DNA from: Glossina fuscipes
Lineage: Eukaryota; Arthropoda; Insecta; Diptera; Glossinidae
Reading direction: 5' to 3'
NCBI RefSeq assembly: GCF_014805625.2
Contig: NW_023998464.1
Coordinates: 3,826,318 to 3,890,317 of the forward strand
DNA length: 64,000 bases
Shown here: piece by piece, positions 22,905-33,800 of the stretch
Position numbering within the stretch: the stretch's first letter is position 1
Layout: the number at the start of each line of letters is the position of its first letter
Notes under the pieces: model-generated
What the model was told of the DNA's origin: nothing
Database searches by the model: none
The model's input: only the letters and a program-made list of their open reading frames with translations
Made by a program: the position numbers and the translations under genes

Positions 22905-23590
22905 AAGTTAATGATTAAGATTTTTATTGAAAAAAATTTTGACCCAAATAATATCCAGCTTGGAACAATTCCAGTAAATTTACTTCAACATTGGCTGCGA
23001 GACAACTTTACGTCAGCAAAATCGCAAAACGAAAAATTTCTTATTATTGTAATTGGCAATTCAGTGCGTGGCACTGTTGAGGACAATGGTTTGCATTTTG
23101 ATTTATGAATATTTGGAGTGATTTTACTATCTTAGATGTTATGCCCGACGCCTATTATACCATTCTACGACGCCTCAATAAGCATTTCACTGTTGCGTGT
23201 TTGCATTGGCAGGACGTTACCAAAACCCCCAGAGTTCCCAATTCATACGATTGCTCTATAGATGAGAACGAGTACTGGAAACTTTAGGAACAAAGAAATG
23301 TACTCGATCTTTTGCACAGTACGTCGTTGAAGAAAATCGATGAATGCGTTGCGCAAGACTTAAATTTGGGGACATTTAGCTTCAACAGCATCACATACCT
23401 TGACTTGCTGTCCTTACAATGGTGTGGATCCGTTTATTGTAAGAGAATGTCCTCACATTTCCTTCACCAATAATTGTGATCAATTCGGTACTGCCTTGCA
23501 AAAAAGCAAAAGACACGATTAGTTTGTGTGCCCAGCTAAACCTCAAACCAGTTGCAGATTTACTTACTTTGCCATGTCATGAAATAATAA
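22905..23590 (+). pseudogene. PolD2: DNA polymerase delta small subunit fragment, broken
   Basis: Pieces of the B-subunit of DNA polymerase delta occur in family order but in different frames. They are: VNLLQHWLRDNF and IVIGNSVRGT (about 22905-23080), LDVMPDAYYTI through VPNSYDCSIDE (about 23130-23270), LGT plus RNVLDLLHST (about 23285-23320), then WGHLASTASHTLTCCPYNG and VDPFIVRECPHISFTNN (about 23360-23480), ending near RLVCVPS and stops. The VMPG-like motif, the GTSGQN-like motif and the DPFI-x-ECPH block are hallmarks of POLD2, a non-catalytic, inactive-phosphoesterase subunit. The many frame breaks, stops and missing blocks show a pseudogene of roughly the C-terminal half. It starts about 90 bases from the COMM-domain gene start. 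Confidence 0.78.
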
Positions 23591-23599
23591 TTAAGGCTG

Positions 23600-24150
23600 A
23601 ATAAACTTGCTATTTTATTTACCAAATATTTAACTAACGCTTTACATCGTCTAGGTAGATAACCAAGGTACTATTGAACCTAATGGTTCACCTCTTACAT
23701 TAACTCTAGTCATTATAACGATTTCATAGGAAGAAAAACTAATAAGAATAAATATTTCTTAACGTAAAATACAAAATTCAACAAATTAAAATTATGGATG
23801 GGCTCATGCGTCAGTCCACTTTTCTGTTTCTTTAATAAAACCAATTAAGATACTTTGGAAAGCATTTCGTATGTCCATTATTCATATCAGCTTGCAGCAC
23901 TTTGACAAGTATACAAGTCTCACTCGTATAACACGGTGAATTCGAACCGCGCTGAAACCGTCGAAACGGTCGTATGAAGATTTTTTATTTTTTTATTCAA
24001 AACAAGATATAATACAGCATAATTTAATTTAAATATAGATATAATATAAATCAAGGTAACATATTCCGTGGTATATCGAAAATAAGCCTTAAAGTGCAAA
24101 ATTTTATGATAGCTTAAAATTCGTCGCAAACCTACATATAAATAAAAAAA
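23600..24150. other. Intergenic; no gene recognised
   Basis: AT-rich DNA downstream of the POLD2 remnant with no conserved coding sequence. Confidence 0.5.
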
Positions 24151-24152
24151 GT

Positions 24153-24330
24153 AATCCGGCTGAGTAGCCGAAGGCGAGGAGTCTCGATTAGCAACTCAAT
24201 GGTCGTGAGTTCGAATCTCAAATGCCGTAGAGTTTTTAATAAAAGCCGGTAGCCTTAGATGCTAGTGCTTTAAGAGTTTAGTCTTAGAATTTATTTCTCT
24301 GGCGATATTAATAATAATAATAATAATAAA
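24153..24330 (+). mobile_element. Putative tRNA-derived SINE
   Basis: The head contains an A-box-like GGCTGAGTAGCCGAAGG and a B-box GAGTTCGAATCTC about 40 bases later, as in a tRNA gene, with a 4-of-5 pair T-stem. No complete cloverleaf or anticodon arm is evident. A short unrelated body follows and the element ends in a TAA-repeat tail (about 24306-24328). Flanks are nearly identical A-rich stretches (AAATAAAAAAAGT before, AAATAAAAAAGT after) that could be a target-site duplication, though they are low-complexity. Confidence 0.5.
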
Positions 24331-24339
24331 TAAAAAAGT

Positions 24340-25025
24340 TCACTTCAAGATTTTATAAAAAAAAAGAAAAGACGGTATTTAATTTTATAATGAAATATAA
24401 AAATTAAAAATATATTCAAAACGTAACGATGACGACCACAAAATTAATTTTTATTAAAAATTACAGTTAATCTATTTTTTCCTCTTAAACGATCATTTAC
24501 GAATGATAAATTAAAATAAAAGCAAAAACTAATTGGAAAGAACACACATTCGATTTTTTGAATTCGTGTGTTCGATAAGTATCGTGTTCTACAAGGGATG
24601 CCGGTATATGATGTTAGAATGAAATATTTGCCGAATACGCGTTATCTTGTGTGTCTTTTGTCTGCCGCTACAGATCCAGAGTGAAAGAAGATTAATTTGA
24701 TAAGCGATTGCTTTAGAAAGAAAACGCATTACGCTAATATCTGCATTTGTTAAATTTGTGGAATTGTTATACTAACGGCCATTTAACAGTTTACCCTTTC
24801 ATTTTGGTTACTTCTTTAGGCGAAAGCTCGATATGATGTCACACAGCCTCAAGTGTCTAGGAAATACTAGCATATATATAACTGGTTATGTTGTTAAATG
24901 CATAAAGTGTAGGACAACAAATCTTTACATAGTAATTTGTTTTCGTTTCATCTTCTATGTCCGTTCTGGCGATTGAAGATTTCCAAGTCTCATACTTTTC
25001 GCGTACTTCAAAACATTTTAATTTA
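24340..25025. other. Intergenic; no gene recognised
   Basis: AT-rich sequence with no conserved coding frame. Confidence 0.45.
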
Positions 25026-25215
25026 CCCATCACCGAAGGTTGAGAGGTATATTCATTGCATCGTCCAGGAGGAAACATCGGAGACTCCGCAAAGTATATG
25101 TATTCTTGACCAGAACCAAATTCTAAATCAATTTAAGCATGCCCGTCTGAAGTTCTTGCACGCAGGTTACTATTGAAATTGACCAAATCGATGTAAGGAT
25201 CTGCTTACAGCACCA
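25026..25215. repeat. Dispersed repeat, copy A
   Basis: CCCATCACCGA...GAGGTATATTCATT, then GGAAACATC, AAAGTATATGTATTCTTGA, TTTAAGCATGCCCGTC and TATTGAAATTG...CAAATCG...CAGCACCAT recur in the same order at 28425-28672. The shared order with moderate divergence defines a dispersed repeat. Confidence 0.75.
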
Positions 25216-25549
25216 TGCAAGTGAGAACACCTCTGTTTTTCAAGGGGAATGGAAAATTGGTTTTTTGCTCATTACTATAATACATATATGTACAAAAATT
25301 TGAGTGCGTATTCTATGGGCAATGCTGTAGTATTTGTGCACAAAAATTGAAAACATTGGCCACGTATCCCCAATAGTAAAGTATATCAAAATTTAATTAT
25401 TTTTGCATTACCTTTGTAACATGCTGAAACAAGTTTCAAAAAGTGTACAAATTCTTGGCCAGTTACAATCAGTGAGTGCACCTAAAAATGGCCGCCGGCT
25501 CGTCTGTCCATCGATCTGTTTGCATAAGTTTGTAGTATTTGCGGTAAAC

Positions 25550-25745
25550 ACTCGCCCGTTAGCGATAATGAAGATATCGACTATAAATTTGCAAAAGAAT
25601 TTCAAGTAACTTAAAGAACACGCCTACAACGCCGACACGCTTATGCGACAAAACTGTTAGATTGAAGATAGAAAACACCAGCCGCGCCCAATCCTTATTA
25701 TAGAGCATGAAAATTTAGTTCTTTTACTTGTTTTGTGTTTTTTAG
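25550..25745 (-). repeat. Dispersed repeat, inverted relative to 63830-64000
   Basis: Read on the minus strand this stretch gives TTTTCATGCTCTATAATA, GGGCGC, TTTTCTATCTTCAAT, TTGTAGGCGTGTTCTT, TTTTGCAAATTTAT and CGATATCTTCATTAT. The same blocks occur in the same order on the plus strand at 63830-64000. Identity is roughly three quarters by eye. Confidence 0.75.
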
Positions 25746-25759
25746 AATAACGGTAATCG

Positions 25760-26280
25760 GCAAAAAATAATATAATTTTCTTAGTTGTTATTGTTTTCTT
25801 TTTGGAATGTTGAATTTGAGTATGGTTTAACACGCATTTAATATGTCAGGATTATAAATTCAGCTTATTATATACTCCTCGTAACACGTGGCATTGTTTT
25901 TCATTTTTCCGATTGTCTCCCCTAAATTGGCACGACAAATATTTATCGAATTTTTTTACAGAAAACGCTTAACTTAAGTCAGTCAGTAAGTAGTCTGAGC
26001 GTCATGTACTGGCTCAGTACTACACTTTCAATAGTAAGTGTTTCACTGGTTATTTGTACGGCATCAGTCAAGTGTCCAATCTAAAAACACTTCCATAGAA
26101 ACGCTGTAATACTTATACTGTAAAGGTATGTTAACTTTGTGCTGTTGCGTGGAATACTCAAAAGAGAAAGTTAAGAAAGTCCAACCCTTTTATTAGACCG
26201 TGATTCTTCTTTCGTCCATTCGTCCACACGTCTGGATTCCTTGTGTTCAACCTACCAGTCGCCGTTTTCCATGACGCCAT
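25760..26280. other. Intergenic; no gene recognised
   Basis: No conserved coding frame is found. Confidence 0.45.
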
Positions 26281-26284
26281 TAAA

Positions 26285-26395
26285 AATGTTTCGGATCGGA
26301 CCACTTCTTCGCCCATTTCCCATATAACGTCTTATTTTGAAGAAGTCGTTATATTAAGCGAAGTGGGGTAGCGTATTTAATGGTGGCCTTTTTCC
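26285..26395. repeat. Dispersed repeat, second family, copy A
   Basis: CGGATCGGACCAC...TTCG and GGGTAGCGTATTTAATGGTGG recur at 51840-51985 (CGGATCGGACCACGCTTTCG and GGTATTTAATGGTGGCC) with similar spacing. These two copies belong to one repeat family. Confidence 0.7.
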
Positions 26396-26399
26396 TGCT

Positions 26400-27739
26400 A
26401 TAGTAAAGTTTATATTACAATTCGTAGTTCCGTTGTCCAATTATGAAGGAAGAGTTTTCATGAATAATAACCTTGGCTGGACATACTTTACCTCGTTAAC
26501 CAATGGATACACGCTATTTACCAGCGAAGACAGCAATTTGCTTTTCAGTCCGTAAGATTAATATGTGTTAATTCTCCCTGGTAATATCCGTGCAGAGATT
26601 TGCAAAATTTGGTTTAGAAATCACCAATAGCAGCTAACGTCAGTAAATTTTAGAGATATGCTAATGGTAATAGATGTTTACCTTTCTCTATATGGCTGTC
26701 TCAGTTTTTTATTTTACGGCAAAGCGTGCATTTTTTCACGAATTCTTTTACGGTCAATTTATGGGAACTCGCAAATTAGTCACGCCGTTACCGTAACTGT
26801 TTTTAATTAATGTTGTTTTATTGTACAATAATGAACTTTCAAAGCAAATCAATCTGTTGGTAATCATTGTAAGAAGAGGCTAAAGTATTCAATTCAGTCG
26901 TATTACAATTCAGTCGTATATTTAAATTGGTATTAGACGAGTAAACTCTCTTTATTTAAATGCTTTTTATTTGTTTGGAACATGGCAGAAGCCAATACGA
27001 TCAAACATTCGTTGTTGCTTCGGGTTTATTATCTAATCCTATCAATTAATTCATTTTTTAATTAATTATATACGCGATATACATTGAGTGCGTTCTTATA
27101 TTGATTCCGAGAGATCTGAGAGAATATGCTGCTAAACTTTTTAACATATTATCTTAAAACTTCGTTATGTTAACCTAGGAAGAGGAGAAAGAAGACGAGG
27201 AGAAAAGTGCTGCGGATCAATACTCAATCAAAATATTACAAGGATTACCAACCAAAAATTAAAAAATATTTCGCGTAAAAGTTTTATTAAAAACAATTTG
27301 ATTAGGATTTTAAGCTCAGTTAAGGCACACTGCAATTATTTTGCTAGGGCTGGAAGTTCAACTTCTTGATTTGATTCATTTAGACTAATACGTTTAGTTT
27401 GATAAGAATAACGTGAATTTTAAAATAACTTTCTTTGTTTAAAGTGAATGCATGCAAACTATTAATACCAGCTCTTCTTATTATCAGGCCAACCGAAAAA
27501 AAGAAAAAAAAATAAAGAGGAAATAAGCGGCAATCATATATTTGAACACTTGCTGAGTGGTTGCAGGAAAACGTAAATTTACTTAAGTTAAAACCTATGC
27601 GAACGATACCTACACAAGCAAGTCATCCTGCAATACAGGAAAACGCACTGTGAAAATTTGCGAAAAAAATAACACCCAACGTAAATTCTCCGTGAAAAAG
27701 TATATGTGGTATAAACATCCGCAGCATAAATTCTGGAAA
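26400..27739. other. Upstream of VKR; no other gene recognised
   Basis: AT-rich DNA without conserved coding sequence. It would include the promoter and 5' UTR of the receptor gene if the first exon at 27740 is right. Confidence 0.45.
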
Positions 27740-27881
27740 ATGTCACTTGTTGTTGTGATTACGGTTTGCTTATATGCAGCGTTTCATTCAAAGGTAACAG
27801 CTGCAGGGCTTTACAATGACAATGAAATATATTCAAACGGAAAATTTTACAATTATCAATGCTTCGTCTATAAGGGTAAGG
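27740..27881 (+). CDS. VKR: Candidate first coding exon of VKR (signal peptide)
   Basis: ATG at 27740 opens MSLVVVITVCLYAAFHSK, a hydrophobic signal peptide with likely cleavage after VTA. A short Tyr/Asn-rich segment follows, ending FVYKGK. A consensus donor (G|GTAAGT) follows base 27881 and leaves phase 1. The VKR exon at 31178 needs exactly one base before AA, and joining gives GAA (Glu). Read unspliced, the frame stops at 27908-27910 after 56 codons, so a small secreted peptide is the alternative. The phase match and the lack of any other upstream signal-peptide exon favour VKR. Confidence 0.72.
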
Positions 27882-30800
27882 GTAAGTGTCGAACGCTTAC
27901 AAGTAAATAAATATAAAAATAAATAAATATATAAAAAAGCATTTAACCAATAAATAAATACAAAAATTCGTTTAGACCTAAGAAACAAATTCTAGTATGA
28001 AAAGTAGGATGAGCACTGGCAACCAAATAAATAAAAGAAATAAATGAATAAAATGTGAATTATAATCAAGGGAAATGAAAGTGTTCAACTTTTTGAATGT
28101 TCCAAATGTGCTTTTAACTTGATCCATAAAAAGTTGTTATAAGCGCTATAAGAGCAATTTTAGATTTTTAAAATATTTGTTACGCATTTTTATGCGGGAG
28201 GTTATATAGGCATATTTGGCTGTTTGCCTGCTTGACTGTTCGTCTTTTCAAAACATGATTACGCTGATAAAGTTTTGTGTAAACTAACAAGTTCCATTAT
28301 GAATTTTGAATCTGTCCGTTTTATGTACAATCTTATATAAATTTGGTGTATGCTGATTTATAAATATCTGATGACATTCGTAAGTAATTTTTCATTCACA
28401 GAGTGTTTTCATAATTTTCATACCCATCATCGAGGGATGAGAGATATATTCATTATGTCGAAACCTTTGCAGCGCCCACAAGGAAACATCACAGCCTCCA
28501 AAAAGTATATACATTCTTGATGAGCATCAAATTTTAAATTAATTTAAGCATGTCCGTTCGGCTGTCTGTCCGCCTATCTAATCATTCATTCTTCCGCTAT
28601 CAACTTCGCAGGCTGGTATTGAAATTGGACAAAATCGGTCGAAGGACACGCATACAGCACCATCTAAAGTTTTGTGAAGTCCCCTAAATATGTCACCGAT
28701 TGTTCTTTTATCACTGCATTCATTTCTTTCTGTTCTCTATTATTAATTTCTTTCATTATTATTTACATTATGGTAATCGGAAATGTTTGGTGAAAACTGA
28801 AATGCTATCATTTTCATTGTTGGCTGCCAACTTTTCTTCATTCAAGGGAGAAAGAATAGCTCCTGATATACCGCACGTCTCCAACTAGTTTTTTTTTAAC
28901 TCTAAAGAAGAAATAAATGCGAAAAAATTTAACATTTTGCGCCTAGTCCTAGTGAAATGTGCTTATATTCGGAAATTGTTTATATATCTGCGGCGTTTTA
29001 AAAGCTTAATAAACGGGTAAGGCGTTTCTTTTAACAAGCACGAGATGGTTCCTTGAACTGTTTTGATGTTCCAAATCCAACTTTTTGAAATAAATATTAC
29101 AATTTTCATAAAATCAATATTGTATTGCTAAAATATCACCTTTCATATATAAGGCTTGATTTCTCAACTGGAAGTATTAAAAGCTTATTCTCATCGTTCT
29201 ACAACACATTAAATCTAGCTATTGCTGCATCTGTTCCGATCAAGCAGTCTCGAGCTCGAAGCAGGTGTCCCCCGTGGTTGAATAGGACAATTAAATATTA
29301 CATGAACAAGAAAAACACGCTATTCAAAAAATATTGCAAAAGTGGCTCTGCTCTTGACTACTTCGCTTACTCCGTGGCAAGGCATAAATTTAACTGCCTC
29401 AATCACCATTATTATTGCAAATATCTTCAGTTCATCAAATCCTCTCTGTTCGCTAATCCTAAATACTTTTTTAAATTTGTTAACTCAGAAAGAAAAATTT
29501 CCATACACCCTTCGCATGTTTCTTTTAATGGGCCTGATTCCTCGGATGATCTTGAAATCTCATATCTGTTCGCTCAGTACTTCCGTCGAAACTTCTCGAC
29601 TGCTAATTCCGATTTATCCGCAAACTACCCATATCCTATAAATAACTTGGTTTCAATTCCTAATTTGGTTATTGCTGAAGATGATGTTTTTAAAGGCTTG
29701 AGCTCTCTAAAATATAGTTGTGCGCCTGGACTTGATGGAATTCCATCATGTGTACTTAAATCTTGCGCTGTCGAGTTATATGGCGTGACCTCAAAGATTT
29801 TTTAACTGTCCTTGAATTTAGGTGGTTTCCCTTCGTGTTGGAAAAGTAGTTTCCTTGTTCCCATTCACAAAAGTGGAAGTAGGCAACTTATTGAGAACCA
29901 AATGCTGGCTTCCCTTTCCAGTTAATGAAATGGATAAGCTCTTATCTGCACAATAGATCCTTCAGGTTTTTGTTTAACTTCATCACCTCGGATGTATTCG
30001 CCGTTATGTCTGGAAGTCACTTAGGTCCTATTTTATTTAGTTTATACATTAATGATCTCCCATCGGTGATTAATTCCGGTCAGATCTTAATGTAGGCTGA
30101 TGATGTGAAACTGTTTACTTCCTTCTCTCTAGAATCCCAATAAATAAATGTAAAAAGCTTTCTTTCTCAAGAAGAAAGTCATTCATTACTCAGTATTTCA
30201 TTGATTCGCATAAGTTGGAGGACGTCGATACGTTCATAGATTTAGGCGTTCTATTTGACCATAGATTACGTTGTAACTTGCATATCGAGCGCTCATTAAG
30301 CAAAACTAGGTCCGCGCTTGGTTTTATAAAGAGGTGGTCCAAAGAGCTTGATGGTCCTTACATTACTAAAAGACTGCACATGTGATTGGTTAGACCTATA
30401 CTTGAGTATGCCTCTGTTGTGTGGTCTCCTTCATATAGGTGCTATGTAGATTCAATTGAATCTGTTCAAAAGTAATTCTTGCTGTTTGCCCTGAGGAATT
30501 TGGGTTGGGATCCAATTACCTCTCTTCCCCCATGTGAAAATAGGTTGCTTTTGTTGTCCTTACCGTCTCTCGAAAAACGTAGGTTTGTTCTTGGCGTTTC
30601 CTTCGTAATCAAAGTAATAAATGGTGCTATTGACTCGCCCGCATTACTTCATGAAATAAGCTTTAATGTACCCAACCGCTTCTCTAGGCACTTTACCTTG
30701 GTTAAGCTTAGTCAATGTAATTATAATTATGGGCTGTTTAACCCGCATACAGTTGTTTGCATGAACCTAAACGATGTCTATCACTTATTCTCATTATCGG

Positions 30801-33800
30801 ACTCTTTAAAGTCCATTAAAGCAACATTGCTTAATGCGCGTAATTTACCTATGTCGTATTTAAACTACCTCTTAACCTTAAAATGCCACGATGGGTCGAA
30901 AATGGTGTGTTTTTAACTATTATCGGTTGCTAAGCTTATGCATGTTTACGATGGCTTAGGGGTTCAATCGCAATTTGGTCCTGTACCGCCTCTATGCTAT
31001 GCATGTTCTTCTTCTTTTTTTTTCATTCTTATTTGTTTTATTATACTTACACTAAGTTTTAATACTAATTAATTTAAGATTTACTTTAAGAGTCAATTGA
31101 ACTCGACTGTCAAAATTTTTAGTTGAGTTTCTTGTATAAGTGGAATAAATAAATAAATATGATCGTTTTTTCTGTAGAACAAATTGCATCAAATTTAAGT
31201 TTACAAACACGCAATATTGGTTTGCAAGCATCCCAGAGGCCTTCTCATCAAATTCTAACACGAATTTTTGCAATATTCCTCCGTGAAATTTTGGATATTC
31301 GGAATATTACTATTATACCCTTGGAGTATCCAGTGACTTTATCGAAGGATACCTCTTATGAAGAAAGGAGATTGCGCTATATTTTCAATATGATAAAGTT
31401 TGTAGTATTTTTTACAAATCGGAGTGCTTTGTATATAATTCTTTGTTATTTTTGTAGACAACCCAGTATATCTATGATTGATTTGGAAGTTTGGATGCCT
31501 TCAATGGGCTACGCTTTAATACCCAGGCAAGTTTATGAAGCGGGAGTCTCAACTTCACCAAGACGTTTTGCCTGGTTTGTCCCACAATCTGCTCTAGCTA
31601 AAAATGAGGAGATATGGCATTATAGCATCTTTACTAATCGCACAGATTCCTTATATCAAAACTTTTTGACGGACAGTGATGTGCTAAGAAATTTAAGTCT
31701 TGGAAAAGAGTAAGTTAGTGATGGTCCCAAAGTATCCACTCTTACTACTATATTATTACATAGCTATGAATTGTATGTCAGTCCTCTCTGTCAAGAGGGT
31801 TGCGCTGTTCTAATAGCAGGGCATCGAAATGAATCAGCTTTTGTGGCGGATCAGATTGTGAAGTTGAATGCATACATCAATGTTTTATGGTTAGGTGCAC
31901 ACTTTCGTTCTGTTGTGAATTTTTTGTATAGACAGCATTTAACATCTTCAGCTTATAAGAAGAAAAAATTTTTGATTTTACATTGGAAACCTTCCGATAT
32001 TATTTCCGCTAAAACCTGGGGTATGGTAACTATGCCGCCTTGTGAATATTCCGAGTCGTCAATTCTCTCCTTTTGTGAATACGAATTAAAGCCTATCATG
32101 AAGTATTACCACAAAAGCTTATCATACAAAATTCGTCTCATGTATGCATTGCGCTATTTTTTCGTGGACGACAAACATATGCAAACCCTTCTATCTTCGG
32201 TTAATCGAGAAATCATTTCAGCCAATGAAATCAGTGAAAGATTTTATGATAGCTTGGCTTGCAATTGGTTGAAAAACAATTCGAACGTTTACAACGCCTG
32301 GATATCGAAAGAACGCATTACTTTATCTATTGGAGGAATATTTCCTATTAGAAAGTTCAGTCGTGGCCATCAGAATCTTCTGCAGGCAGTACGTGTTGCG
32401 GTTAAAGCCATCAACGAAAACGAAAATATCCTCTCTGATTATAATTTAATGGTATATGAAAATGATGGAGAATGCAAGGCAGACATGGTTATGAATATGT
32501 TCATACAATGTTTTAGTATACCGTACGTGTTAGGGATCTTGGGGCCTGCCTGCAGTGAAACTGTAGAGCCTATCGCTGGTGTATCAAGAAGCACAAATAT
32601 GGCGGTAATTTCGTATTCAGCTGAAGGTGCTTCATTTGTGGACCGCGAAGCTTACCCTTTCTTTTTCCGCACTATCGGTTCGAACCACCAATTTGTAGAT
32701 GTTTATATTAAACTAATGCAACAATTTGGCTGGCAACGTGCCGCCGCTATTACCGAGGATGGACAGAAGTATGGTGAATACATATCTCATATGGAGTCTG
32801 TTATGAAAAATAACGATCTAGAGCTAATAGTCAATAAGAAATTTCATAGCGATATTACACATCATGACATGAGTGAGGTTTGTATAAATTCGTTCCTAGT
32901 CCTTGCCAATGCAAGTTTGAACGTTTCTTCATATTTTTGCAGCATCTTCAAGAGTTAAAGAGACGCCACGCGAAAATAATCATAGCTGATGTTCACAATA
33001 AACTTGCCCAAATGGTTTTATGTGAAGCCTACAAATTGAAAGTATGTCGTAATTTCTATATAATATAAACATATATGTATATATGCCACATGCCACATGC
33101 ACCAACACATCACAATGACAACTTTTCTCATTGAGCACTTAGAAAATTATGACTTCTCCGAATGCAAGCGCTATTTTCAAACGCTAGGAAACAGTAGAAT
33201 CTATCTCACTGAAGTCATCAGCCAACAAGGCTGATAGCATCGGCATCAGTCGGCAGACTTACGCATTACCCTTCGAGTTAGATATTCTGTTGAAACGAGG
33301 CGAGTTATAAAATGTGGGCAATGTGCAATGTCGGAAGCGCGCAAAATCGCGCCGCATATCAAGTGAATCATTAATAACGACGATAACGTCAAATGCTGTT
33401 GTTAGCCCTACTTAAGAAGTTGCGTTAGAAGATGTTTCAATCTAAATAACTTATATTTCACGGACACTGTAAATAATAAGTGATGCGGTTGTGTCGATCA
33501 TTAAAAGAAACTCAATTGGACCGTGCGGTTGATTTTACGTGATAAACGTCGTCTAAAAAACGTTAGTAGCGTTGAGCTAGAGAGGACTATAAGCCTTGCT
33601 GCATTCCAAGGACATTATTCCTTTTAATTGAGACCTTTTTAAGACTTGAACATTCTCTTGAGAAAAAATGTGGCAATGACTTATTTTTATGCCTAGTATA
33701 AACGTGAAGCTATTCACAGTCAAAAGAAGCGCTCCAATTTATACACTGCATGAACATTAAAATTGTCAAGACATTTTTTCTTCTTTTTGTAGATGACTGC

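Noticed and set aside
24153..24235. A functional tRNA gene
   Set aside because: B-box and A-box are present, but no acceptor stem or anticodon arm forms. A SINE head is the better reading.
27740..27910. A 56-residue secreted peptide that could be an antimicrobial or effector peptide
   Set aside because: Only two cysteines in the mature part, no known peptide family, and a strong in-phase splice donor inside the frame. It fits better as the VKR signal-peptide exon.
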